Part shown: positions 1 through 6,599 of the stretch, in pieces | How the letters are laid out: every line of letters begins with the position of its first letter | Position numbering within the stretch: position 1 is the first letter of the stretch | Origin: Gemmatimonadota bacterium | GTDB taxonomy: Bacteria > Gemmatimonadota > Gemmatimonadetes > Gemmatimonadales > GWC2-71-9 | Direction of reading: 5' to 3' | Length of the DNA stretch: 13,949 nucleotides | NCBI GenBank assembly: GCA_003221985.1 | Contig: QHUQ01000107.1 | Span: 1-13,949 of the forward strand | Translations under genes and position numbers: made by a program | The notes under the pieces: model-generated | Told to the model about the DNA's origin: nothing | Database searches by the model: none | What the model saw: only the letters and a program-made list of their open reading frames with translations

Positions 1-157
1 CCGCACTTGCGACAATGGCAATGCCATGCCCATGCGCGTAATCGGTGAGCTTCCGGAGATTGGGAATGAGCTGCTCGGCGTCCGGCACGTACAGCTTGCC
101 GTCCGCCTTCATGAAATCGTATTGCGTGTCCACGTCCCAGAAAATCACGCGGGGCAT
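1..157 (-). CDS. Nicotinamidase/isochorismatase-family cysteine hydrolase, N-terminal part (partial)
   Basis: Only the first 52 residues are in the window; the gene runs off its left edge. The visible N-terminus contains FWDVDTQYDFM, which matches the VDxQxDF motif that opens isochorismatase-fold cysteine hydrolases; D10 would be the catalytic aspartate. The family hydrolyses nicotinamide to nicotinate and ammonia (PncA), or related amides. The ATG at 155-157 has a strong Shine-Dalgarno AGAGGAG (165-171) seven bases upstream, which fixes the start. Nicotinamidase makes nicotinate, the substrate of the pncB product encoded on the same strand at 3606-4667, so the two probably form a nicotinamide-to-NAD salvage pair. 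That pairing is inference. The catalytic lysine and cysteine lie outside the window, so other isochorismatase-family activities remain possible. Confidence 0.75.
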   Translation of the reverse strand, partial: MPRVIFWDVDTQYDFMKADGKLYVPDAEQLIPNLRKLTDYAHGHGIAIVASA

Positions 158-195
158 GAATCTACTCCTCTGGAGGATCGGCAACGGGGGAATCT

Positions 196-212
196 CTCCG
201 CGAAGTGCGGAG
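196..212 (-). other. Small intergenic hairpin between argA-type gene and nicotinamidase-like gene
   Basis: The 75-bp gap at 158-232 holds one perfect 6-bp stem (CTCCGC/GCGGAG, 196-201 with 207-212) around a 5-base loop. No T-run follows it in either direction, so it is not a convincing intrinsic terminator. It could attenuate or process the long minus-strand transcript. A TTGACC lies upstream on the minus strand, but the -10 region at a 17-bp spacing (GAGATT) is poor. Confidence 0.35.
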
Positions 213-232
213 GGGTCAACTACTGTGTGGAC

Positions 233-715
233 TTACAGCGCCAGTGCTACCGCCACCTCGTCGCAGGCGTGCTGCCGGGGACAGCGCGCGCAATCGGCCC
301 AGACCTTGAGGGGGAACTGCTCTTTCTCGGCGACGCGGAAGCCGAGGCGCATGAAGAACAACGGTTTGCGGGTCAGGCCGAACACCTCGTTCAGACCCAG
401 TGCGCGTGCGTCGACGACCAGCGCCTCCACGAGCGCTTTGCCGACGCCGCGGCCCTGCTGGTCGTCGCGCACGGCGAGCCCGGCGATTTCGGCGAGCTCG
501 GTGCTGTAGACCTTGAGGCTTCCGGTGCCGACGATGCTGCCGTCCGCAGTCGTGGCGACGACGTACTCCTTGATGTGGCGGCAGAGGTCGTAGTTCGACC
601 GCGGCAAGAGATCACCGGTCGCGACGAACGGCGCCATCAAGACTTCCATCGCGGAGACGTCGGCGAGGGTGGCGGGACGGAGCGTCGTCTCGGTCTTGAT
701 CGATAAGCTGGTCAC
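233..715 (-). CDS. argA: Short-form N-acetylglutamate synthase (ArgA-type GNAT acetyltransferase)
   Basis: This 160-residue single-domain GNAT protein would transfer acetyl from acetyl-CoA to glutamate, the first step of arginine synthesis. The acetyl-CoA loop is seen as the Q-x-x-G-x-G pattern around residues 87-92 (QGRGVGKAL), preceded by the AEIAGLAV strand (75-82). The tail has KVWADCARCP followed by CDE (C142, C145, C151). This cysteine signature is typical, as I recall it, of the short stand-alone synthases also found in mycobacteria and deltaproteobacteria, as opposed to the long E. coli ArgA with its kinase-like domain. The start is GTG at 713-715 and overlaps the argD stop as GTGA, which indicates translational coupling. 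Being last in an argC-B-D-A run supports the assignment. The three cysteines could bind a metal, but this is not shown. Confidence 0.85.
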   Translation of the reverse strand: MTSLSIKTETTLRPATLADVSAMEVLMAPFVATGDLLPRSNYDLCRHIKEYVVATTADGSIVGTGSLKVYSTELAEIAGLAVRDDQQGRGVGKALVEALVVDARALGLNEVFGLTRKPLFFMRLGFRVAEKEQFPLKVWADCARCPRQHACDEVAVALAL

Positions 716-1902
716 GCCAGAACCTCTGCGAGGATGGCGGCGCCGCGCTCGAGCTCGTCGCGGCTGATCGTCAACGGCGGCACGATGCGGATCACGGTCG
801 GCCCCGCGGTGAGCACGAGTAGATGGCGCTCGCGCGCCGCAGCCACGACCGGCGCGGCGACATCATTGAGCTCGAGCCCCCACATCAATCCCCGGCCGCG
901 CGCCTCGCGGACGCGGGCGCTGCCGGCCACGAGGCGGCTCAAGCGCCGGCCGAACCACTCGCCTTTCGACCGCACCTCGGCCAGGAAGTCCGGCTCCGTG
1001 ATCGTGCGCAGCACGTCGAGCGCGACGCTTGCGACGAACGGGCCGCCGCCGAACGTGGTCGCGTGATCGCCAGGGGCGAGCGCGGCGGCAATCGCGTCGT
1101 TCACGAGGACGGCACCCATCGGCAGCCCGCCGGCCAGCGGCTTCGCCAGCGTGTAGATGTCCGGCACCACGCCCGACTGCTCCGCCGCGAACACCGTCCC
1201 GGTGCGGCCGAGACCGCACTGCACTTCGTCGAAGATCAATGCGGTGGCCGCTTCACTGCACCGTTTCCGTAAGAAGACCAGAAACTCATCCGCTACGCAG
1301 CGCACGCCCCCTTCACCTTGCAGCGGCTCGATGATCACGGCGGCCGTCCGCTCGGTGATGGCTCGCGACGCGGCGTCTTCATCGCCGAGCGGGATGATGT
1401 GCACGCCGGCGAGCAGCGGCTCGAACGGCCGGCGATAATCGGGTCGATCGGTCGCGGCCAGCGACGCGAACAAGCGGCCGTGGAACGATCCGCTGAACGC
1501 GACGATCTCGGTCTTCTGGGACCATTTGCGCGCGAACTTGAATGCGCCTTCGTTCGCTTCCGCGCCGGAGTTACAGAAGAACGCCTGCCCCCCCCTGTCG
1601 GGAGGAAATGCCCGGCCGGTCAGCTCCGCGGCAAGCCGTTCGCCGGGTTCGGTGCGGTAGAGGTTGGAGACGTGTACGAGCCCCGACTCGAGACCGCGGA
1701 GCACCGCGTTACGAAAGACAGGATGGTTGTAGCCGAGTGCGTTGACCGCGATCCCCGCAACGAAGTCGAGGTAGCGCGTGCCGTCCTCGGCGATGAGCTC
1801 CGAGCCTTCGCCGGCGACGAAGACGGGACCGACGCGCGCATAGACGCCAAGCAAAGCCGTGGCGTCGGGCGTGGTCACGGGAGGGGAGGCAGGCATCGTC
1901 AC
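712..1902 (-). CDS. argD: Acetylornithine aminotransferase (class III PLP aminotransferase)
   Basis: Converts N-acetylglutamate-5-semialdehyde and glutamate to N-acetylornithine and 2-oxoglutarate using pyridoxal phosphate. Length (396 residues) is normal for ArgD. Class III landmarks are present in order: YLDFVAGIAVNALGYNHP (44-61), the phosphate-binding NSGAEANEGA (111-120), SFHGR (139-143), IIEPLQGEGG (190-199), IFDEVQCGLGRTG (223-235) with D225 for the PLP ring nitrogen, and TLAKPLAGGLP with Schiff-base lysine K254. The GTG at 1900-1902 overlaps the argB stop as GTGA; an ATG two codons later (1894-1896) is an alternative. Sequence alone cannot exclude dual use on succinyl-diaminopimelate, as known for E. 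coli ArgD, but the neighbours point to arginine synthesis. Confidence 0.93.
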   Translation of the reverse strand: MTMPASPPVTTPDATALLGVYARVGPVFVAGEGSELIAEDGTRYLDFVAGIAVNALGYNHPVFRNAVLRGLESGLVHVSNLYRTEPGERLAAELTGRAFPPDRGGQAFFCNSGAEANEGAFKFARKWSQKTEIVAFSGSFHGRLFASLAATDRPDYRRPFEPLLAGVHIIPLGDEDAASRAITERTAAVIIEPLQGEGGVRCVADEFLVFLRKRCSEAATALIFDEVQCGLGRTGTVFAAEQSGVVPDIYTLAKPLAGGLPMGAVLVNDAIAAALAPGDHATTFGGGPFVASVALDVLRTITEPDFLAEVRSKGEWFGRRLSRLVAGSARVREARGRGLMWGLELNDVAAPVVAAARERHLLVLTAGPTVIRIVPPLTISRDELERGAAILAEVLA

Positions 1903-2675
1903 GCGGGTTGAACCGCGGGTGGTGCGGCGAGGAGGCGGGTGCCGGCGGTAGCGTGCTCGAACATGTCGAGGTCGCCAATCCGTACGGCCCGGACACCCGC
2001 CCCGAGCGCATGCGCGGCGGCGCGGAGTTTGGCGGCCATGCCGCCGGTCGCGACGCCACCTTCAATCAGCGGCTCGATTTCCGCGGCCGCAAGAGTCGGT
2101 TGCGTGACGCCTTCGATCGTCACGCCCGGTACGTCGGACACGAAGAGCAACTCATGCGCTCCCAGGGCGGCGGCGATCGCGGCGGCTGCCTGGTCGGCGT
2201 TGACGTTGAGCGGCCGGATCGGTGGGGTAAGCGAGGGAGCGACCGGCGCGACGACTGGAGTCAGGCCGGCGAGCAGCAGGCTTTGGAGCAATGACGCGCG
2301 CACGTTTACGATCGCGCCGACCTCACCGAGGTCGACGCCGTTCTCGAGCGGCTGCGCACTCAGCAGGCCGCCGTCCACGCCCGATAATCCGATCGCATCG
2401 AGACCGGCAGCGCGTAACGCGGAGACGATCAGGCGATTCATCGGGCCGCCCAGCACCATTTCGACCAGCTGGGCGATCTCCGGCGTGGTCACTCGCAGGC
2501 CGTCCCGCTGTTCGACGGGCAGCCCGAGCCGGCGCGACCAGGTGCTCACAGCCCGGCCGCCGCCATGCACGACAACAGCCGGACCGATCTTGCTCAGGGC
2601 ACGAGCGCACTCGGCCACCCATTCGGGACGATCGAGCTCATTGCCGCCGATCTTGACGACGCGCACCGTCAGCAT
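1899..2675 (-). CDS. argB: Acetylglutamate kinase
   Basis: Phosphorylates N-acetylglutamate with ATP in the second step of arginine synthesis. Amino-acid-kinase landmarks are present: K8 in VKIGG, HGGG (37-40), GLRVT with R61, NVNAD (N157, D161), SDVPGV (180-185) and GGMAAKL with K216. These correspond, one residue shifted, to the E. coli NAGK functional residues K8, N158, D162 and K217. At 258 residues it is the short, E. coli-like type and lacks the extra N-terminal helix that joins dimers into arginine-sensitive hexamers, so feedback control is predicted to act elsewhere, for example on the synthase. The ATG at 2673-2675 lies inside the argC tail (7-base overlap), and its own stop overlaps the argD start. 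No LysW/ArgW-type carrier gene is seen, which favours the acetyl route. Confidence 0.93.
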   Translation of the reverse strand: MLTVRVVKIGGNELDRPEWVAECARALSKIGPAVVVHGGGRAVSTWSRRLGLPVEQRDGLRVTTPEIAQLVEMVLGGPMNRLIVSALRAAGLDAIGLSGVDGGLLSAQPLENGVDLGEVGAIVNVRASLLQSLLLAGLTPVVAPVAPSLTPPIRPLNVNADQAAAAIAAALGAHELLFVSDVPGVTIEGVTQPTLAAAEIEPLIEGGVATGGMAAKLRAAAHALGAGVRAVRIGDLDMFEHATAGTRLLAAPPAVQPA

Positions 2676-3565
2676 GCGAGTCCTGCCGTCTCTGGCAATC
2701 CCAGCATCACGTTCATGTTCTGGATTGCCTGGCCCGCCGCGCCCTTCACGAGATTATCGATCGCGGCGATCACAGTCAGGCGCGGCCGCCGGACATCGGC
2801 GACTTCCGCGACGCCGATGGCGACGCGGTTCCGATACACGACATCCTTGAGCGAGGGTAACGCCCCGTGCATCACCTGAATGCACGGCTCGTGATCGTAC
2901 GCCGCGCCGTACAGGCCTTCGGCGGTCGCTTGATCGAGCACCCGCATCAACGGCACGTGAATCGTTTCCAGAATGCCGCGCTTCACCGGGAGCAGATGCG
3001 GCGTGAAGACGAGGTCGCCCGTGAATCCGCCCTCCCGCGCCAGCGATTGCTTCAGCTCGGCGAGATGGCGGTGCGTGTTGCCGATGGCGTAGGCGCGGTA
3101 ATCCTCGGCGACTTCGCCGAACAGCAGCTCACGCTTGGGATTGCGGCCCGCACCGGTCACGCCCGACGCCGCGTCGATGATGACTTCCCGCGCGGGATCG
3201 ATGAGTCCGAGCTGCGCCAGGGGAATCAGCGCCAGCAGCGCGGCGGTGGGATAACACCCCGGATTCGCCACCAGCTCGGCATCGGCCAGACGCGGCCGCG
3301 TGAATTCGGTGAGTCCGTACACCGCATCCGGCGAGAGCCGGAAGTCTGCCGAGAGGTCGACCGCGCGTTTGCCGCCCGCCCGCGCCTCGTTCACGTAGCG
3401 GCCGGAGACGCCGTGCGGCAGTGCGGACAGGATGATCTCGGCTTCCTGCCACGGCGCGTCGTCGGCCTTGATCAGCTCATGGCCGTCGACCCACTCGCCC
3501 GCGGCCGACTCGGCGGTCGCAAACGCCACGGTGGCATTGGGGTGGCCGTGCAGCAAGCGCAGCAA
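2669..3565 (-). CDS. argC: N-acetyl-gamma-glutamyl-phosphate reductase with damaged or truncated N-terminus
   Basis: Reduces N-acetylglutamyl phosphate to the semialdehyde with NADPH (third step of arginine synthesis). Numbered from the only in-frame standard start (TTG, 3563-3565), it has 298 residues against roughly 340 for the family. Seen are ALPHG (48-52), the catalytic-cysteine motif NPGCYPTA (C104), the SGVTGAGR stretch (134-141), HRHLAEL (165-171) and TPHLLPVKRG (188-197). The N-terminal GASGYTG NADP-binding loop, expected directly before ELLRLLHGHP, is absent; the in-frame upstream codons read GAQHAAGQ and end at a TGA (3611-3613) with no start. A good Shine-Dalgarno and ATG at 3580-3598 are in another frame. 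Either a small frameshifting deletion or assembly error occurred, or a truncated enzyme is made. The active-site half is intact and well conserved. Confidence 0.88.
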   Translation of the reverse strand: MLRLLHGHPNATVAFATAESAAGEWVDGHELIKADDAPWQEAEIILSALPHGVSGRYVNEARAGGKRAVDLSADFRLSPDAVYGLTEFTRPRLADAELVANPGCYPTAALLALIPLAQLGLIDPAREVIIDAASGVTGAGRNPKRELLFGEVAEDYRAYAIGNTHRHLAELKQSLAREGGFTGDLVFTPHLLPVKRGILETIHVPLMRVLDQATAEGLYGAAYDHEPCIQVMHGALPSLKDVVYRNRVAIGVAEVADVRRPRLTVIAAIDNLVKGAAGQAIQNMNVMLGLPETAGLAC

Positions 3566-3579
3566 TTCCTGACCCGCAG

Positions 3580-3598
3580 CATGCTGCGCCCCTACCTC
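3580..3598 (-). promoter_or_regulatory. argC: Probable original argC ribosome-binding site and ATG, now out of frame
   Basis: On the minus strand GAGGTAGGGG (3589-3598) stands six bases before an ATG (3580-3582) that continues CTG CGG GTC (Met-Leu-Arg-Val), a plausible ArgC N-terminus. This ATG lies 23 bases after the pncB stop, as expected for the next gene in an operon. Four codons in, it would have to change frame to enter the ArgC sequence (QELLRLLHGHP). It is therefore read as the remnant of the proper start. The interpretation is inference from the family pattern. Confidence 0.55.
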
Positions 3599-3605
3599 GC
3601 ACGTT

Positions 3606-4667
3606 CTACGTCACCCGTTCCAACCTCGGATTCGGCCGGTAGGCGCGCCCGACCTTGGCGCACGGCTTGCCTTCGAGCATCACCACGTCGGCGGTGAAAT
3701 CGAACCTGCCCTGAAAGAGGCTCGAGCCGACGCCGTAGGCATCGACGGGAATGTTCTGCTCCTCGAACTGGCGGATCTTCTCGACCGTGAAGCCGCCGGA
3801 CACGATGATCTTGACGTCGCGATAGCCTGCGGCGTCGAGCGCGCGACGCACGTTGCTGACCAGCTGCGGATTCACCCCCGTCGGCTTGAACGTTCCCATC
3901 TGCGGAATGACCGATTTGTCCACCAGGGTCTCGGACGTATCGAGCCGCACGCCATACAACCGGTCTCCCAGCAACTTGGCCACAGCCAGCGATGTCCCGA
4001 CGCAGTCGTTGTCGAAGTCCACGAGGGTGATCAGGCGAATCGAGGGATCGCTATGCTCGGCGAACTTGCGCGAGGCGAGCACGGTGTCCCCCTGGTAGGC
4101 CGCGATGAGCGCATGGGGCACGGTGCCGATCCCCTCCGATCCCCACCACGACGCCTGCGCGTCGGTGGACACGCCGATGGCGCCGGCGATGTGCGCCGCG
4201 TAGCCATCACCGGTCTGCACCAGCCAGTGATCGTGCCGCGCCGGGAAGAACATCACTTCCTTGGGCTTCGCCGCCTCGACCACGAGCCGCGTGTTCGTTC
4301 CGACGCGCGTGCGCCGCGCGAGGACGCCGAGGTACAACGTTTCGAGCACCGCGAAGGCGTCGTACGGCCCCTCGATCAGCAGCACCGTCTCCCAGGGATC
4401 GATCTCGTCGCCGTCATACAGCGCGTGCACGACCAGCTCGTCCCAGCGCTCGGCGCACAGTTTGAGGATCGCGATCGCCTCGTCGATGCCGCCCAGGTAC
4501 GCGTGCGATTTCCCGAATACCTGCATCGTCACGCGGGGCCGGTGCGCGTCTTTGCGCAGCAGATCGCGCGCGCGGACGAAATATTTGTCGGAGTAGTAGC
4601 CCTCCCGCATCTTGTCGACGGGCAGGTGAAAGATCGACGGATCGAGACGCTTCTTCCGCTGAGCCAT
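3606..4667 (-). CDS. pncB: Nicotinate phosphoribosyltransferase
   Basis: Makes nicotinate mononucleotide from nicotinate and PRPP in the NAD salvage pathway. The 353-residue protein begins KKRLDPSIFHLPVDKMREGYYSDKYF, with the tyrosine-rich YYSDKYF segment typical of the family, and continues with EGPYDAFAVLET (99-110), GTVPHAL with the candidate phosphoryl-accepting H185 (181-187), VDFDND (216-221), the phosphate-binding SGGF (290-293) and GVGSSL (312-317). The ATG at 4665-4667 was chosen because it overlaps the stop of the preceding gene by one base (TGATG) and starts the conserved sequence; the open frame extends 30 codons upstream with unconserved residues. The neighbouring nicotinamidase-like gene at 1-157 would supply its substrate. 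Its placement directly before argC suggests co-transcription with arginine synthesis. Confidence 0.92.
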   Translation of the reverse strand: MAQRKKRLDPSIFHLPVDKMREGYYSDKYFVRARDLLRKDAHRPRVTMQVFGKSHAYLGGIDEAIAILKLCAERWDELVVHALYDGDEIDPWETVLLIEGPYDAFAVLETLYLGVLARRTRVGTNTRLVVEAAKPKEVMFFPARHDHWLVQTGDGYAAHIAGAIGVSTDAQASWWGSEGIGTVPHALIAAYQGDTVLASRKFAEHSDPSIRLITLVDFDNDCVGTSLAVAKLLGDRLYGVRLDTSETLVDKSVIPQMGTFKPTGVNPQLVSNVRRALDAAGYRDVKIIVSGGFTVEKIRQFEEQNIPVDAYGVGSSLFQGRFDFTADVVMLEGKPCAKVGRAYRPNPRLERVT

Positions 4668-5506
4668 CAGCGCGGGCCGGGCCAGGCAAACGTGGCGGCG
4701 AGCGTGTCGCCGGTCGGCAGTGGCAGCTGTCGCGCCACGTTGTTGAGGCGCCCGCACATCGTGCCGAGCGGCTCGGTGGCATCCGGCCGTGACACACGCA
4801 GGCAGACGACGTCGGCGTCGAGCGCGAGCGCGCGGTCGCGCGCCGAGCGCGCCGGATCGGGGCGGGTGAGGCTCACGACCAGCGTCGTCGCGCGTCCCTT
4901 GAGCACGAGCTGGACGATGCGAGGCCGCTCCTCCGGAATCAGATCGATCGGACGGGGCGCGCTGACGGTGTCACCCCGCACGAGATTCAGGATGACCCGC
5001 GCGCGGCGCGGGCGTACCACCGCTTCGAGCCGGAAGTCACGCGTGGAATCGACGAGGTCGAACGCCTCCGCCGCGCGCGCCTCGCCGCCCGCAAATTCCC
5101 GCTCCAGCTGTAACTCGACCCACATCGCGCGAGACGCGTTCCCAAAGGGATAAACGCGCGCGGTATCGCTCCACGCCAGCCGCACCCGCCTCCGATAGGT
5201 GTCTTCCTCCCACAGCAGCAGACCACGCCGCGATCGCCCCACCTTTCGCCGCGCAAAGAACTCGGCGCCGAGGCTCACCGTGTCGCCGACCGGCGTGACG
5301 TGAAACAAGGCCTCGACCTCCGCCGAGTCGCTGCGGAGCGTCAGGCGCATGTCGCTGTCGAGCGGGCCGCTGACGGCACCGCTCGCGAGCACCCGCGGCG
5401 CGAGCGCCGCGGGCTCGATGACCCGAATGCGATACGTGAGCCGGGTGCCCGGTCCTTGCAGAGCCGCCAGAGTCAACAGGATGCTACTGAACGACGATAG
5501 TGCCAC
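4667..5506 (-). CDS. Exported protein of unknown function
   Basis: I do not recognise this 279-residue protein. Starting at GTG (5504-5506), it opens with a short hydrophobic stretch (SSFSSILLTLAALQG, residues 4-18) that looks like a signal peptide without a strongly charged start. The rest is rich in alternating polar and hydrophobic residues (LTYRIRVIEP, MRLTLRSDSAEVEALFHVTP, VYPFGNASRAMWVELQLERE), which suggests a beta-rich extracytoplasmic domain. Two cysteines near the C-terminus (C235, C251) could form a disulfide. The start overlaps the end of the anti-sigma-like gene by 23 bases, and the stop overlaps the pncB start by one base, so it is tightly embedded in the operon. The frame is open 96 codons further upstream, but that part is an arginine/serine-rich shadow of the upstream gene. 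Confidence 0.7.
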   Translation of the reverse strand: MALSSFSSILLTLAALQGPGTRLTYRIRVIEPAALAPRVLASGAVSGPLDSDMRLTLRSDSAEVEALFHVTPVGDTVSLGAEFFARRKVGRSRRGLLLWEEDTYRRRVRLAWSDTARVYPFGNASRAMWVELQLEREFAGGEARAAEAFDLVDSTRDFRLEAVVRPRRARVILNLVRGDTVSAPRPIDLIPEERPRIVQLVLKGRATTLVVSLTRPDPARSARDRALALDADVVCLRVSRPDATEPLGTMCGRLNNVARQLPLPTGDTLAATFAWPGPR

Positions 5507-5834
5507 GCGTCTCCTCGAGCGCTGCGCCGCCGCCGGGCCCACCCCAGCGCTGGTTCGCCGCCCACCCGGCGAGCAGGCCCGTCCCCAGGGCGATCGCGAC
5601 CCAGATGGCCAGCGTGCCGGCGCGAATCGACGGCCGCGGCACGACGAACGCGTGCGGGTTCCCGGCCGAGCGGGCCAGGGCGACACGCACCTCGAGCTGG
5701 CTGGCGCGCGCCCCCGCGCAATGCCCGCAGGTCGCCAGGTGTTTCGCGAGCGCCGCACGCTCGACGAGCGACAGCTCGCCGTCGAGCTCGGCATCGATCT
5801 GCGCGAGCCATTGATCGTGCGTGGCGTCTGCCAT
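5484..5834 (-). CDS. Small zinc-finger anti-sigma-factor-like membrane protein
   Basis: A 116-residue protein. Residues 8-50 form a small helical domain with the HxxxCxxC pattern (H32, C36, C39) of the zinc-binding anti-sigma domain found in the zf-HC2/RsrA group. One transmembrane helix follows (about 73-93, TLAIWVAIALGTGLLAGWAA), then a glycine-rich 23-residue tail. In this family the N-terminal zinc domain faces the cytoplasm and holds an ECF sigma factor, while the tail is outside. No sigma factor gene is visible on either side, which is unusual because these are normally encoded next to each other. The ATG at 5832-5834 overlaps the glycosyltransferase stop (TGATG), and AGGAGG (5839-5844) lies four bases upstream. 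Without a sigma partner the function is uncertain. Confidence 0.72.
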   Translation of the reverse strand: MADATHDQWLAQIDAELDGELSLVERAALAKHLATCGHCAGARASQLEVRVALARSAGNPHAFVVPRPSIRAGTLAIWVAIALGTGLLAGWAANQRWGGPGGGAALEETRGTIVVQ

Positions 5835-6544
5835 CAAACCTCCTCTCGAACGCGATAGCGCAGCGCCCGACGCTGCATCCACCGCACGGCGAACGCGTCC
5901 GTCAAAGAGCGCAGCACCCGGTTCCACATGCCGTACTTGGTGACACCGTGTTTGCGAGGCCGGTGGCCCACGGCGACCTCCGTCACCGTACCGCCCTGCA
6001 TCTTGACGAGTGTCGGCAGGAAGCGGTGCATCCCCGAAAACAACGGCAGCGCGCGAACGGCTTCGGTGCGAAAAGCCTTGAGCGAGCACCCGGTATCGCG
6101 GATCACTTCCCCATTGAGCCGGTTGCGGACGCCATTGGCGATGCGGCTCTGGAGCCGCTTCCACGCCGTGTCGCGACGCGTCGCCCGATAGCCGGCAACG
6201 GCGGTCGCGCCGCTGCGCTGCAACGTGTCGACCAGGCGCGGGATGTCGGCCGGATCGTTCTGCAGGTCGGCGTCCAGCGTAATGACGATCGGCGCGCGCG
6301 CGGCCCGAAAGCCCGCGGCGAACGCCGCCGTCTGACCCGCATTGTGCGCAAAGGAGATGATCCGCAGCTGGGGGTGCTGTGGGCGCAGTGCCTTGAGCGC
6401 CTCGAGCGTGCCGTCGGTCGAGCCGTCATCCACGACGATCACCTCGTAGCGGTGGCGACCGGCGAGGGCGGCCGCGATCTCGGCGAGCAGCGGCGCGAGG
6501 TTGTCCCGCTCGTTATACGCGGGGACCACGAGCGAAAGCTCCAC
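5834..6544 (-). CDS. GT2 glycosyltransferase, dolichol/polyprenyl-phosphate mannose synthase-like
   Basis: A family-2 glycosyltransferase likely to move a sugar from a nucleotide donor to a polyprenyl phosphate at the inner membrane. The 236-residue protein shows VVPAYNERDN (6-15), VVDDGSTDGT (37-46), the metal-binding DADLQNDP (D91, D93), the TGCSLKAFR acceptor loop (151-159) and HRPRKHGVTKYG (194-205), the order typical of DPM1-like enzymes. It lacks the C-terminal membrane helices of longer relatives, so it is the soluble, membrane-associated type. It appears to be the first gene of the minus-strand run. The start is GTG (6542-6544) with no Shine-Dalgarno in the preceding bases, so leaderless translation is possible. 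Sugar and acceptor cannot be read from the sequence. Confidence 0.88.
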   Translation of the reverse strand: MELSLVVPAYNERDNLAPLLAEIAAALAGRHRYEVIVVDDGSTDGTLEALKALRPQHPQLRIISFAHNAGQTAAFAAGFRAARAPIVITLDADLQNDPADIPRLVDTLQRSGATAVAGYRATRRDTAWKRLQSRIANGVRNRLNGEVIRDTGCSLKAFRTEAVRALPLFSGMHRFLPTLVKMQGGTVTEVAVGHRPRKHGVTKYGMWNRVLRSLTDAFAVRWMQRRALRYRVREEV

Positions 6545-6564
6545 GGGGTGGGAACGATAGCAAG

Positions 6565-6593
6565 TTGACAGCCGCTAGACGAGTGGCTAAAAC
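6565..6593 (+). promoter_or_regulatory. Sigma-70-type promoter, probably giving a leaderless transcript
   Basis: A perfect -35 TTGACA (6565-6570) is followed after exactly 17 bp by TAAAAC (6588-6593), a four-of-six match to the -10 consensus. The GTG start of the asparaginase gene begins seven bases after the last -10 base, which is where transcription would start, so the mRNA probably has no 5' leader. No Shine-Dalgarno is seen. It lies in the 55-bp divergent gap with the glycosyltransferase gene. Confidence 0.7.
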
Positions 6594-6599
6594 CCGTCT

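Noticed and set aside
190..232. Promoter for the nicotinamidase-like gene in the 75-bp gap (TTGACC with GAGATT at 17 bp)
   Set aside because: The -10 half matches only three of six bases and the hairpin overlaps the spacer; read-through from the upstream arg genes is simpler.
26..706. 226-codon plus-strand open frame opposite argA and the nicotinamidase-like gene
   Set aside because: It crosses two minus-strand genes with clear family motifs and ribosome-binding evidence; the product shows no domain.
1899..3565. Assignment of the cluster to LysW-dependent lysine/arginine synthesis (lysZ/lysY/lysJ)
   Set aside because: No LysW/ArgW carrier gene is visible, ArgB has the GLRVT and NVNAD motifs of acetylglutamate kinases, and an N-acetylglutamate synthase closes the cluster.
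4668..4757. Upstream extension of pncB by 30 codons
   Set aside because: The ATG at 4665-4667 overlaps the previous stop and begins the family-like sequence; the extension is arginine-rich and unconserved in appearance.
4053..5153. 366-codon plus-strand open frame opposite pncB and the unknown exported gene
   Set aside because: The product is arginine/serine-rich with no motif and covers the boundary between two better supported minus-strand genes.
5506..5794. Upstream extension of the unknown exported protein by 96 codons
   Set aside because: The extension is Ser/Arg/Pro-rich and is the shadow of the zinc-finger gene; the signal-peptide-like start appears only at GTG 5504-5506.
6545..6564. 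Minus-strand promoter for the glycosyltransferase (TATCGT about ten bases before the GTG)
   Set aside because: The -10 match is partial and no acceptable -35 is found at 16-18 bp; a promoter is expected here but could not be supported.
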